In this document: piece by piece, positions 30,795 to 43,984 of the stretch
Numbering within the stretch: the stretch's first letter is position 1
Layout: every line of letters starts with the position of its first letter
Origin: Batkoa obscura
Lineage: Eukaryota; Entomophthoromycota; Entomophthoromycetes; Entomophthorales; Batkoaceae
NCBI GenBank assembly: GCA_030770535.1
Contig: JASVEC010000018.1
Span: 248,001 to 312,000, forward strand
Reading direction: 5' to 3'
Length of the DNA: 64,000 nucleotides
Translations under genes and position numbers: made by a program
Notes under the pieces: model-generated
Told to the model about the DNA's origin: nothing
The model's input: the letters and a program-made list of their open reading frames with translations, nothing else
Databases searched by the model: none

Positions 30795-31258
30795 TGTGAA
30801 ATATCGCTTTGTCAGTCCCATGGTTAATTATAACATAACAATTGCCTAAGCTGTTGTGTTCTCGAGCTCAGAGGAAATCAATCCCATGTTCTTATTTTGA
30901 TTTGTTATGAGAATTTCTAGTTCCATCCAAAAGAATATTATCTTCTCATTTTGATACTTATACTTTTCAGAGTATAAAGGAGTTTACAGAGTATAATAGT
31001 TCGAGGCTTTTTAACTGAATTAATCCCTGATATCTCGAACATTTAATAAAGCCACTAAGTTTTCTTAATAGTATTTTACATAGATTTTACATTAGTATTG
31101 TCTATTCTATTTGTCTTATATAGCTTGTAACCTATTACGTGCTATTCCTCATAATCCAAGCCTATCTTAGTCACATAAACTAAGACCTTTCGACTTATAG
31201 TGTAGTCAACCCAGCAATAGCTGTTCTTGACTCCAAACCCTGAGTACGAGATTTTACA
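30795..31258 (+). mobile_element. Solo LTR-like insertion C (464 bp)
   Basis: Third copy of the family seen at 5882-6345, the same length (464 bp), with TG...CA ends and ATGG directly repeated on each side (30791-30794, 31259-31262). It stands alone in intergenic DNA, confirming that this is a mobile unit. No internal genes. It is close in sequence to copies A and B over the distal ~300 bp and more different in the first ~170 bp. It is a fossil. Confidence 0.68.
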
Positions 31259-31626
31259 ATGGCTTGAAATTTCTAGTTTTACATCTATATTCTAATATTA
31301 AAATGCTAACTAATATACTTTAAACTGTTATTATATTATTATATTGTTATACTGTACAGCTAAATTTATTATTTTAATTGTAATAACAATGTATAATAAT
31401 GTTTTTTTTACTAATTTTTCTTTTTACTGCTTTTTTAAAATTTTGAATATTAACTAACTAATGAAAATAATTTAAACTTGAAATAAAAGGCATTTATAGA
31501 AAAACATAAAATTACAGTAAAGTTTAATTTTTTTAAAATAACAAAGGACAATTGGTAAAAACACTTTCATATATAAAATCCGTAATAAAACAAATCTTAC
31601 TTTTTATTTTTAACTAATATAACTTT
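31259..31626. other. 3' flank of ALG1
   Basis: AT-rich, no supported feature. Confidence 0.4.
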
Positions 31627-33163
31627 TTAGTCCATAAAAACCTCTTTTAATTTATCATTCCAATGTTGTTCCCACTTCACTTTCCCAAACTCCAAAGCTC
31701 CCTCTTTAAGTTCTTCGATATTAACTATACTTCGATTTTCTTTTTTTAAAAACAAGGATTCTAAATTCAAAGCTAATTCTTCCGCCGAAGAAAATACTAA
31801 ACCATTTTTATTATGTTGAACTAATTCAGATAAACACATAAAATCCATGGCACAAACTGGTAATCCAGTACCAAACATATCTACAATTTTCATTGGTAAA
31901 TCTAAACCTGATGATGATAAATGTAATGATATTCCTAAATCAGCACAGGCTAATAATTTGGGATAAAATGCAATTGGTAGCCAAGTGGTAATGATTTTAA
32001 CATATGTTAATTGATCATTTAATTGTTTAATTTTTAATTCATAATTTTCTTTCTCAGGTCCTTTACCGGTGATTATTATAGCTAATTTGGTCGGATTAAT
32101 ATTGGAATTACTCAAAATAGTAGTGTTATAAATTTCTATTGCTTTTAATAAAATTGAAAAGTCTTCATCAGGAGTCCAACTAGTACTACTAACAATTAAT
32201 TTAACTCTGTTTTTTCTATATTCTATTTTGACTTCTTGATTTTTTTCTGTAATTAAACTTGTCTCTTTTTCATCATCAATATAAAGTTGCTTTTTTAATA
32301 ATTGAAATTCCGATTGAGTGTTTTCTAATTGCAACATAAATTCATGAATTTGACTTAATTCCATAGGTTGGAACTCTTCCGCTGATTTATCATGTACTAC
32401 TATTATCTTGCCACTTGAATTATAAAAAATATTAAAACTATAATTACTGATAGAGTAATGATAATAATATTTACCTAACTTTCCATTCATTTTTTAATTC
32501 TGAAGCCATAGCTTCAGTCACAGTAATATGAATAAATGCCCACTTTGCAAATAATTTTTCATAAAAATAAGCGAATTTGACTATCGGATGAGAAATACCC
32601 AATTTTAAACTCAATATTGAATAACCAAAATTATGCCAATCGATGATCAATTGACTTTGTTTTATAAAGCAGACTAATTGAACGACTATTAAGGTTGGTA
32701 TGGCAGGTGGGTTCTATAGGAAATGATATTGAATATTAGTATTATTTTAGATTCAAATATTATTGAAAGTTCTATTTACTTGTATTAATATAAAATCAGA
32801 AGTTGGTAATTGTAATAAACAACTTAATAAAGAAAAAAATAAAAATAAAGCTTTAAATGGGGCATAAAGTAAATAAAGATAGGCTGGTAAATTAGGTGGT
32901 AAAGGTTGTATTTGGGATAAATAATTAATATTAATATTTTCTTTTTCTAATATTTTGATAGGCAATTTAGAATCTAAAAAATTAAATTTAAATGATTTAG
33001 TTGATGTTATATATGTAATATTTATCTTTTGACTTTGTTAATTACCTTTATAACCAACTAAATCTACTTTATAATTTGGCAAATTAGCAATAGATAATGC
33101 TTGATTTATTATCCTTGGCGAATGACCTAAATCTCCTAATACTACTACAATTGCTCGTTTCAT
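31627..33163 (-). CDS. ALG1: Chitobiosyldiphosphodolichol beta-1,4-mannosyltransferase
   Basis: ALG1 adds the first mannose (GDP-Man donor) to the dolichol-linked chitobiose core on the cytosolic face of the ER. Four exons: 33046-33163, 32780-32973, 32475-32713, 31627-32413. Phases close and give 445 aa (yeast 449). The N-terminal glycosyltransferase half has VVVLGDLGHSPRI and, after a hydrophobic membrane-associated stretch, LIIDWHNFGYSI. The GT1/GT4-type C-terminal half has VSSTSWTPDEDFSILL, ITGKGPEKENY, then the family-specific ADLGISLHLSSSGLDLPMK, VDMFGTGLPVCAM and NKNGLVF. NOP4 lies upstream on the same strand, with 157 bp between the two genes. Confidence 0.96.
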
Positions 33164-33320
33164 TTTAAAAAATTATCAAAAAATAAAAACAAATTTAACT
33201 AGAACAAAACAAAATTTATAAAGAACCAATAAGAATTCAACTTTAATTTTTTATTTCTATAACTAATAAAATATTATTAATAAATTCTATTCCAATTCAA
33301 CTCATTTTATATCTTATCCT

Positions 33321-36270
33321 TTACTTTCTTCTAATCATTTTTTTCTTTTGTCTTTTTTTATTAACAAATACTTTTTTCTTATCTTTATCTTCTTCTTTCC
33401 CTTTCTTAAATTTATTTTGTTTATTTTCCTTTTCTTCCTTATCATGAACAAACTTTCTCTTTTTATTATCATTATTACGATCCGTACGACGTTTTAGTAT
33501 CACTTTGTTTTCAATAGCAAATTCTACCATCAATAAATGTCCACGTATAGTTTCTTCATGTTTTTTTCCTTTAGCTAATTTACTTTTTTCTGGAAATACA
33601 GCTGGATTACAATTTAAATACCTTAAAGCTGCTAATGCATGTGCATGATGTGTAAATTCAACAAATCCATATCCTTTTGATCGGGCTAAATTTGTTTTTG
33701 CGTCAACTCGATCTTTACTACGTACTATTTTTGCCTAATGAAATACAATATTATAAACATCATTATATTATATTATTAATATTTTATATTTTACCTGAGT
33801 TACCATTGGTTTTTTATCCCAACCTTCTTTCATTTCATCTTTAGATAAAGGATCTCTTAATTTCTTTTGAACTTGAGCTTTAAATTTATCAACAGCAGAA
33901 TGAGCTATTGTTTTTAATTTACGATCATCTATTTCTAATGGTAAATTTCTAACAGCTAATCTTGTTTTAGATATAAATAAAGATGGGTTTGATTGCATTT
34001 GATCTTTTCTTGCTTTATATGATTCTTGACGTCGTTTGATTTCTTTTTCTTCTAATTTTTTACCTGCATCACTTTGAGGAAAGATTACACCTTCACGTAA
34101 TAAATAATAATTTCGTTTATCTACTTTAGGATTCTTTTTTTCATTTGTTAATTCAGCGGCTGAATCTTTTGTAACTGCTGATGTTACTAATAATAATCGA
34201 CCTTGTAATGTAAATTTTTCATTATTTTCATTAGGAGCATCGGAAACTAATACCGATTTGATACCTTTTGTATTCTAATATATTAAAATTAATTTATTAA
34301 TTTTAACGATTTACTCAATAAAAAATTAAACTTACATTAGCATGTTCGTGTTCCCAATTTAATGTTTTTGATAACTTTAAACAATTGATTGCATCTTTTG
34401 GGTTAATAAAACTAACGAATCCTGTACCTTTAGATCTTCCAGTATCTCTATCAAATACAACTCGTGCATAACGTAATTTACCAAATTCTGAAAACCTATT
34501 TTAATTTTTAATGTATTTATATAATAATATAGAATAAATAAGTTTACTTTCCAAATAGATCTTCATCTTTAGTTTCAAATAATAAATTTCTTATAAATAA
34601 AGTACACTCTGGTGGTACAACTATTTTTTTTGGTTCTTTATCTTTTTTATTATTGGTTTTTTCTTCATCTTCCTCTTCTTTCTCTTCTTCTTCTTCAGAA
34701 CTTTCTATACTACTATCCTCTTCTTCAGAACTTTCTAGCAAATCTTCTTCTTCTTCTTCTTCTTCAAACATCGAACTCTTAAATGGTTTGCCATCATCAT
34801 TATCCTGATTTTCTTGTTTTATTTCACCATCAATTTCTTCTTCTTCTTCTTCTTGTTTAACTTTAATTTCAACTTCTTCTTCCTCTTCTTTAACTTCATC
34901 ATCATCATCATTAAAACTAGCTTTTGATACACAAAAATCAATAGCAATCTTACGACCACTATGTTCTGTACCATTTAATTTTTCAATGGCCTATAAAAAT
35001 TAAATATTAAAATTAAACTACAAATTGAAATTATTAAAAATAAAAAACATACTTCTTCAGCCATAACTAATTCAGGATACTGTACAAAAGCAAACCCTTT
35101 TAATTTATTTTTATCATCTTTTGGTATTTTTGTTTCAATAACCGGTCCTATTTTTTCAAATATTTTTTCTAATTCACGTTCTTGAATCTAATTAAAAAAT
35201 AAACAAATCATCCATTATACCTATACTAAAATACTTACTTTAAATGCTAAATTTCGAATAATCAATCGACATTTTTTAGTCTAAAATAAGATACAATTAA
35301 TTGAATTTCATTTTTCTATTAAGTAGTAATTCACCTTCAACAACAAATTAGTCAATATAGTAGCATGAATAATTTTATTATCAGCCATTTTATTTTGTAA
35401 TTTCGAACAAGCTAATTGAGCCAATTCCACCGTTTCATATAATGCTCTAGCTAAAAACATCAAATTAATACTTTATTCTCAAAAATAAACATTCAAAACT
35501 ACTTACCATATCCTGTCACAAAATAAGTAGAAACTGGTTTAATTGAGTTATCTTGTAAAAATTTAACTAATCTAGCTTTTCCCATTGATTTAGGTATATT
35601 GGATATAAACATAGTTCTATCCGACTCTACTTGATCATCTTTTGGTTTTGGATTATTATAAACTTTTATTTGTTTGGCTTTTTTGCTCGGTTTAGCTTCG
35701 GCTTCATCTAAAATATTTTTTTTTTAAAAAGGTTAATATTTTAAACTATATCTTATAAAACACCAATAATTACTTGTTTTTTCATTAGCAAATTCCATCT
35801 TTAATTTTCTTCCTTCAAACTCTTTAGTTGATAATTCAGTTATAGCTTTCTCTGCATCAGCTCTTAAAGCACTAAGATAAAAAATAGTTATTAATCCTCT
35901 ATCCTATCAAACAATCCAACTAAAAGATGAACTTACTAACTAACAAAACCAAAACCTCGATTAATTTGTTTATTTTCTTTATCTATAATAATTAATATTA
36001 TTAATACCCATTATCAATTATTTAACTTCTAATAAACTTACCTTTAACAATAAATGCTCTTTTCAATGGTCCAATATCTTGAAAAAAGGTTTCAAATTGC
36101 TCATCAGTAGCAGTGAATGGGATACCACGAATGAATAATGTGTTACTATTTTGAATACCTTCTGAGGAATCGGCGTTTTGTAAAGCAGCGAGGTCTTCAT
36201 CAAAGGTAACATCTTCTTGTTTGATCTCGATGTTAGGAGCAGTAGTAGCTTGGCGCTTATTTTGACTCAT
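33321..36270 (-). CDS. NOP4: Nucleolar multi-RRM protein NOP4/RBM28
   Basis: NOP4/RBM28 is needed for 60S subunit assembly in the nucleolus. Eleven exons: 36042-36270, 35937-35982, 35774-35871, 35507-35707, 35335-35450, 35239-35280, 35053-35187, 34548-34990, 34336-34495, 33795-34274, 33321-33734. All phases close and give 787 aa (human 759). Four RRMs are visible: one with NTLFIRGIPF and RGFGFVSY; a divergent one with TMFISNIPKSMG; one with RLIIRNLAF and KGFAFVQY; one with CTLFIRNLLFE and GTGFVSF. A C-terminal RRM-like unit has RLAVRNLPLE and GYGFVEF, so five RNA-binding units may be present. A long Glu/Asp/Ser-rich stretch separates RRM3 and RRM4, and the tail is Lys-rich. Eleven exons over 3 kb make this one of the most intron-dense genes here. 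Confidence 0.93.
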
Positions 36271-36981
36271 TTTCTTATTTTTCGAAATAAAATTTTTGAG
36301 AAAATGAAAATTCGAAATTGATAGTTCAATTGGGTTTATGCTTGAATACCAATTCTAAGTTCAAGTTTGCAAAATTGGATCCACCTCTTGAAAAATTTCG
36401 AATCAATTTTCAGTAAATTTAAAAGCAGTAAATTTTCAAAAAAAACTCAAATTCAGTATATTTAATAATTTTTTTCAAAAAAATTGATATTAGAGAAATA
36501 TGTAAGTATTTTGTTAATGAATGTAAAGTAAAAATAAGATGAAGACATAAAAAAATGGGAATTGAGTAAAATTGATAACTCAAGGAAAGGTAAAAGGTGA
36601 AACAATGGTAATTTAATAATTGAGATTTATTGACTTTAAAAAGTTTTAAATAGTAAGCTTTAAATGTAAGTCATTAACTAAAACAACAAAAAATATATTA
36701 TTCAACATTGAATTATCACTAATAAAGAAAAAAGTCAGTTCTAAAAAATCAGTAACAATATATCTTTTTTATTACAATTTCAACTCATTTTTAATTTCAA
36801 TATTAACAACATGTACCATTTTTATATTTTACACTTTATGATTTAATTTAAATTTTGAATCTACTCTATAACCTTATTTAAACAGTTATAAATACAATAA
36901 ATATAAGAAAAAAAATCAAATTACATAAAAGTTATAACTTATGTAAAGCCCTTTTTATATTTTAGTCTCACTATTAGGAAA

Positions 36982-37070
36982 GGGGTTTTGGGTTCATCAT
37001 TTTCCCATCTTTTAAGTGCTATTTAAGTAGAGAAATTATTAGTAAAATTCTTAAACACAAGAATACATCC
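36982..37070 (+). mobile_element. Miniature inverted-repeat element, copy 15 (diverged)
   Basis: The family interior (TTTTAAGTGCTATTTAAGTA, AGTAAAATTCTTAAAC) is clear. The termini have drifted. Confidence 0.7.
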
Positions 37071-38441
37071 TTATATAATATTTAATTTTATCGTACTTTT
37101 GGGTACAGCTTAAAAATGATTTATTTCTTATAGAAAACACTCATTTTCTGTAATTTATATTATTTTGGAATAGCTCACTAATTTTACTATAAATATAAAT
37201 TAAATATCATACTATTTTAACAATTTATATAGTAATTAGTTGTAAAATATAGATTTTTAAGTAAGATGGAATTTTGTTATGTAAAAATTTTAATTACCTA
37301 AAATATTAAATTAAACTTAAAATAAATTAAACAATCAAAATTTGTTAATTTTACATTACATTATTATATGATGAATGTTAAAAATATCAAGTATCAAATT
37401 AAAAAAGCAAACTACATTGAAGTAACTTTAAAGTACTGTTTTATATCAGAAACGTTTATTAACTTTAAAGATTCTTATTAATTATTAATATCAATAGGTA
37501 ATAACTCTCACTAATAAAATTGACTATGAAAGAATATAATTTTATGATAAACTTTAACTCTATAAGATAATGCTCACTCACTTTCATAGTGTTTGACATC
37601 TCTAAAGCTATTTGATTCTTCAATTTTTTCGGATAAACTTGAATCAATTTGTAGCCTAAAAAATCGGATTCTGTTTATTACTTGAATACATAAAGGTATT
37701 GCATAAGTAATATTTATTTATTTCTATTAAATAAAATTAGGATTTTTAATTTTATCAGAATTCTGTGAAGAAGCACTTAATTAAAGGCGGGAATTCCTCT
37801 ATCTCCGATTATATACTATCTCCGGTATTTGAAACTTTGGATAGTTTATAGTTTACTATATAAAAAATTCAAATACAATTTCTTTTATATTATTACATTA
37901 TTCACTATTTTATCATAATAGTTACAAAACTCCAAACCCTTAGATCAAATATTTGGTATTACTCCATCAACTCTAACCACCCATTTTCAAAGCATACTAG
38001 GTATTACACACACATTAAATATCTTTCCAAACTTACTTATCATGATTTGAATTTTTATTACTATTAATATTTCTAAATATAGATAACATTAAACCTATTT
38101 TCCAAATGAAAATTTGTTTCAATTTGATAAAAATTAAATAGTCGTAATAATTATGAAAGATGATAAAGTTTTAATTGTTTACATCGCGATCAACAAGCAA
38201 GAAGCTATAAATTATACAAACATTTTAAAAACATTAAAGACTGTCAAATACAAGTAGTAATTAATTTCAACTCTTACTAAGCTTAATAAACAAAGCTTGG
38301 AGGGTTTTTTTTGTACTAATATTCCCTTTGAAACATGTGGATAAACCGTGTAATTTTGAATGAAAATAGAATAGTGAATTTGTAATACACAGAAAAGAAA
38401 AAAGTTAAAAATTAATGGAATTGAAAAGCGAGTTTAAAAAT

Positions 38442-38449
38442 ATATAAAA
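38442..38449 (+). promoter_or_regulatory. TATA box of lipase gene 1
   Basis: ATATAAAA lies 91 bp upstream of the chosen start (38533). It sits two bases before an earlier in-frame ATG at 38452, which would then fall upstream of transcription. This supports the downstream start. The tandem paralogues have similar boxes. Confidence 0.55.
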
Positions 38450-38532
38450 GGATGAAAGAATTATCAAGATTCAGGAAAAATCAAAAAAAAAATTATCAAA
38501 AAATTATTAAACTCAAGAAACTAATTGCAAAT

Positions 38533-39807
38533 ATGTTATTAAATAATATGGCCAACTATTCCGGACCTTACAAAGTAAGTTGTAGGGATATTGAATATAA
38601 TTTTAATTCATCCTCCAATACTCAACAAGATAATGTATTGTTAAAATTATATTATCCATCGGAATCGAATACTATGTATAATCAATTAATGAATTGGGCT
38701 TGTTTTCCGGATCATCGCTATCTTCGAAGTAAGTTATAATACCACACTTAAATCATCTATAGATACTAATCCAACCCCTTAGGTTTATTCGATTATATTA
38801 AAATGCCACATTTAATTAGTAGCACTTTAATCTATTTGTTAGCAGGACAACCCAAAACAGGAAGTTATATATCGGATGGTAGTGATTTGTTAAAAGATAT
38901 TGATGAATTTCCAGTAGCTTTATTTAGTCATGGATTAGCAGGTACACGTACCTTTTATTCAGGGATTTGTGGTGAAATTGCAAGTCATGGGATCATTGTG
39001 GCTGCTGTTGAACATCGAGATGGTTCAGCAGCTTATTCTTATAAATCAAGTGAACCTAGAGAATTGGAATATCAAAGAGCACCTGGTGAAGATGGTAGTT
39101 CTGAAAATTTACAATTTCGTCAAAAACAAATATTAACGAGGAAAAAGGAAGTTAAAGATGGATTGAAAATATTAGAGATGTTAAATCAAGGAGAGTTGAA
39201 GAAAGAAAGTTTACATTTGCCAGATAAAAATGATAAAGAGTTTTTGCATTTAAAGGATTTAAATAAAGATAAAGAAGAAAAGGACTTTTGGTTCAATGGA
39301 TTAAATGTGTTTAAAAATAAGTTGAAGATGGAAGAAACTTATCTTATAGGCCATTCATTTGGTGGAGCTACTGTATTAGATTTATTAACAGAAAAAGAAA
39401 ATCCGTACAAATTAGCAGTTACCTTTGACCCTTGGATGTATCCAGTTACAAATGATACTATTACCAAACCTAGTTTAGGTATTGTTACTGAAGCATTTTA
39501 TAAATGGCAGATGAATTATGATAAAACGTTAAAAATATTTCAAACTAATAATGAAAATCAATTATTTATTCAATTAAACACATTACATTATCATCAGTCA
39601 GATGTACCTTCTTTAGTAGAAAATGTGGTGACTAGATTTAAAACATTACCAATATTTCCAAAACAAGCGTTAAGAGATAATGCTAATGCAGCTCTTAAAT
39701 TCATTGAAGTTCATATGGATCCTATTTTAAAACAAAAATTAAAATTTAATATACCAGAAGATTTAAATGATAAAAGTAAATTTACTCCAATGAATATAAA
39801 AGAATAA
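38533..39807 (+). CDS. PAF acetylhydrolase-like lipase, gene 1
   Basis: Alpha/beta-hydrolase of the plasma-type PAF acetylhydrolase (PLA2G7) family, which cleaves short or oxidised acyl chains from phospholipids. Two exons, 38533-38728 and 38783-39807, give 406 aa. The start follows the paralogues, all beginning ML-xNN followed by YSGPYKVSCRDIEYN or close to it. Nucleophile elbow GHSFGGATVL (Ser about residue 255), acid in TFDPWMYPV, and His in HYHQSDVPS complete a plausible Ser-Asp-His triad. Oxyanion-hole region FSHGLAGTRTFYSG. No signal peptide, so probably cytosolic, unlike the secreted animal enzyme. A 5' extension from ATG 38452 is open but would add a Lys-rich segment absent from the paralogues. 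The other family members lie beyond LTN1 on the opposite strand. Confidence 0.88.
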
Positions 39808-40204
39808 AAAAATAGAATATACTTGTCCTCTCTTATCTAGTTAACTTCCATGATGTTAAGAATTAATAATCAAATGATTCTGTTATTATTACTCTTTAGT
39901 CTTCTCTCTTCTTTTTTAAATAAAGTGTTAGTTTTAAGATAATACTACAAATAAGTTTAAATAAGTATTTTAATTTATTTATCAAATAATAATTTTATAA
40001 TATATTTCTATTAGTTGAAATGTATATTATGATTAAAACATAAAATACAAAACATAATTATAACAATAATAATGTTTCTTTGTTTTATTTAAATTGTAAT
40101 AATAGTCATGAAAAGTAGGCATGAATTTATAATAGAAGTATTGACAAAAAGATGACAAAAATTTCAATTTTACTTTTTATTTCTCTACATTCTCTCACTC
40201 AAAA
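39808..40204. other. Convergent 3' flanks of lipase gene 1 and LTN1
   Basis: About 400 bp, AT-rich, with no feature. Confidence 0.5.
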
Positions 40205-43200
40205 TTAAAATAAATTTCTACACAATGGACAAGTAGATTGTGCTGAAGATTTAAACCATTTAAATAAACAAGCTGGATGAAATTTCTTTTTACATGTACG
40301 ACATTGTTTATTTGGTAAACATTGATCTAATACACCAATAACTGAATAACAAATAGTACAATCTTCCACTCCTTGAAAATGTAAATTCACATTTTTTTGA
40401 AATAGTTTAATACTATCAATTAATGTACCATTCTATATAAATAAAATAAATAAAAATAAAAATAAAAATAAAAATAAAAATAAAAATAAAAAATATTACC
40501 TGAGTTACAAATATAGCTGCTGAATTAAGTGTCCAACCTCTCCATTTCTTTTCTTGAATAACTGGATGTCTATTGCCTACTAATTCAATATTTAACAACG
40601 GATAACTATCTGGCATAACAAAACTAATTGTAATCTCATGTTCATCAATATTAAAACAAATTAAGATTTCATTTTTTATTCTTTTAATTTGACAATTTTC
40701 TTTTTCTAATTCAATAATTTTATCTTCAATTTGATTTAAATTAAATTCAATCATTTTTTTGGAATATTGTTGAATTATATATTTTTCTAAAGATTTACTT
40801 TGTTTTTGATTATTTAAACTTAAATACCATGTACGTATACTTGATGGTAATAATAATAATAATTGATAAAATAAATAGGAAGATAAAATATTAATGCTAT
40901 TATAATTCAAATTCATTTCATTTAAATAAATTTGTTGAATTTGGAATTTACTACTATCAAATGAAGTTTGTTGTTGATTATTAATATTCAATAAATTAAT
41001 TATTGAATTTAATATATTATCTAATAAAATTGGGTAATTATTATTTATAAAATCAATATAATATAATTTTAATTTGTAACTACAGTTAATAAAATAATGA
41101 ATTAATAAATAAATATTTAATAATTTAGAATATATTATTAAATCATTATCAATTAAATTTGAATTTAAATTAACTTGTTGAATATTATTAATTATATTTT
41201 GATTAATTGGTATTATTAAATCAATTTTATTTTCTTCTTCGATTGAATCATCTTGTATAATTAATTCATTTTTTTCAATTTCATTTTCAATAATTAATAC
41301 AATTAATTGAGTAGATGAAATCATTAATTCCAAATAATTACTATTATAAACATTAAATAATCGATTCATTATATTTTCATTGTTAATTTTAATTTTATCA
41401 ATTAAATTGAATGTTAATTGATTTAATTCATTATAATAATTTCGTTTAAATAGTTCTAATTCATTGCCCTTATTATTTATCATTGTACTTAATTCACATT
41501 CATTTAAATAAACCTTCAATATTAAATTTTGTAATTCATCAAATTTTGTCTTTAATAAGTGATTGATTGATGGATTTAATATTTTATTTTTAAAGTTAAA
41601 ATAGAATGTATTTAATATTAATATTCCTTTTTCTTTAACAAATAATATAATTTCTTCTTCTTCTTTAATTTTTAATAATATAATAATTAATTGAATTGTT
41701 TTATCAATAAAACTTAAATTAATAGGTTGTAATAAGATAATATTAATTAATTTATCAAATATATTAAACAATATTCCAATTGAAATTAATAATTGATTAT
41801 TATTATTAATATCTTTTTTATCAATTAAATAAATTAAATTTAATATCCAATTAGCTAATTGAACTTGATAATTAATTGGTAATAAATTTAAATTTAAATT
41901 ATTTAATAAAAATAATTCAAATTGAATTGAATTCTTTTTTTCATTTTCATTTTCATTATTATTATTATTGATTAATATATTATACATTTGTTGACTTTGA
42001 ATACTTATTAATTGATTTATTAAATCTATTTGATACTTTAAATTAAATTCATTTAAATTAACATTCATTGAATAATTCTTTATAATTACTTGAAGTAATA
42101 TATTCTTTAATATTTCATTTTGAACTTCATTTAATAAATATTTCATATTATCAACCATATTATTCTTATTATAATTCTCAATTAAATAATATTCCCATAC
42201 AATAATAATTGAAACAATATTAAATTCATTTTGAATCTCTAATAAACTCTGCAATAATTCCATTATGTTTTTTAAATCCCATTCTTTAATATTTAAATAT
42301 TCTATAATATTTAAAAATAATCCATTATTTTCTAATTGATTAAAATAATTTAAATCATTACGATCATATTCTTTATTAAAATAATATTCAATTGATTGTA
42401 TTAAACTTATTGTTAAATAATTACTAATTAACTGTTGTTTATTATTTAATTGAGTTAATAATTCTATATCAATTTCTTTAATAACATTAAAATAATATAA
42501 TAATAATTTATTAAATATTATTTCATTTAATATTAAATTATCATCATTATTATTATCTAATATATTATTATTATTTTTGTTTTTTTCTAATATTAAACAA
42601 ATTGGATAATTATTGTTGATATAATTACTATTAAATTCTAATTGTTTAATATAATCATTAATTGTATTCCAATGATATTGATCAAAAAATGTAATTTCAA
42701 TAATTTGATTAATTTGATTAATATTCCATTGATTCTTCTTCATTAAATTTAATAATTGATTAATTAATTTTGTTAATAAATCATTATTTAATTCATTCTT
42801 AAAATCTTTAGTAATTTCTATATTAATTTCCATAATTAAATTCTTAATTAAATTCATTGCAATTTCATTATCAATTGTATTTAAAATTTGTATAATTACT
42901 TTATAAAGTTCATCAATTTCAATTAATAAATTATTATATAATAAACTTTGATATTGAAATTTGAATTCCATTTTTTTAAATTTAAACAATATTAATTTAC
43001 TAATTATTGTCTCATTATAATTTAATATTCTTTTGATGTATTTTGTATTTTCCTTTTCATTCATTACTTTTTTAATACCATTAATTATTATTTTAATAAT
43101 GCTGATTAATTTATAACTATATAATTCATCATGTTCTTGTTTATTCCATTCTATTTTTTGGATTTTATCTTGATTCTTTTGTAAATTGTTTTTTTCTTCC

Positions 43201-43952
43201 TCATTCTCTTCTTCTTCGCTTTCGCTTTCTTCTTCTTTATCCTCGTTCTCTTTATTCTCTTCCTCTTTATCCTCTCCCTCTCTTCTATTGTTAATCTCTT
43301 CTTCAATTACTTTTACAGTTAACTCCTCATTTTCGTACTTATCAACTCTTAATTTCTCTAAAAATAAATCCCAATAATTACCTAAACAATTAAATAATTG
43401 TTTATAAAATTTATTACTAAACACCATTTCTGGTGCAATTAAAATAATTTGTAATAATTGATTGATTGATAAATCATTATTAATAGTTAAGTTATCTTTG
43501 TTAATATAATAAAAATCTTGATTTATAATTATTGTTTGAAATAAATTTAATACCCAAAATTCAATAGAAGAAAAACTTTCAATTGAAAATTCACCTTTTT
43601 TCATCTAATAAAAAAATTAATATTAATAAATTAGTTCTATTATAATTATATTATGAATTAATTTACCTTTTCAATTAATAGACTGAGGAGCTGAATTTTA
43701 AATCCATAGTTGATTTTATCAGTTGATAATTTCATAATTTCCATTAACTTAATTACAATTTGATTATTTTGTTTATTAAATGAATTATTTTCATTTAATA
43801 AAGTATTTAATCCTAACTCAACATTATAATAAATCATTTGATTTAAAATTAATTCATTAATTGGAGTTATTGATTCTTTTGTATCTTCTGTAAATTGATC
43901 AAATAATATCAAATAACAATTACAATAAAAATTAAATAAAACTATTAATGTT

Positions 43953-43984
<32 letters not shown>

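Larger units (their letters stand above)
36271..38532. other. Intergenic region between NOP4 and the first lipase gene
   Basis: Divergent spacing of about 2.2 kb holding one decayed miniature element (36982-37070) and the TATA box of the lipase gene at 38442. The 60-codon minus-strand frame at 37465-37647 looks like chance. Confidence 0.5.

Noticed and set aside
38452-38532. Upstream ATG extending lipase gene 1 by 27 codons
   Set aside because: It starts two bases after a TATA box and adds a Lys/Asn-rich segment absent from all paralogues. The homologous start at 38533 is preferred.
40416-40499. C-terminal Phe/Ile repeat tail on the large LTN1 exon
   Set aside because: It is the in-frame reading of the (AAAAAT)n intron. 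A good donor at 40499 and acceptor at 40433 restore the conserved RING exon.
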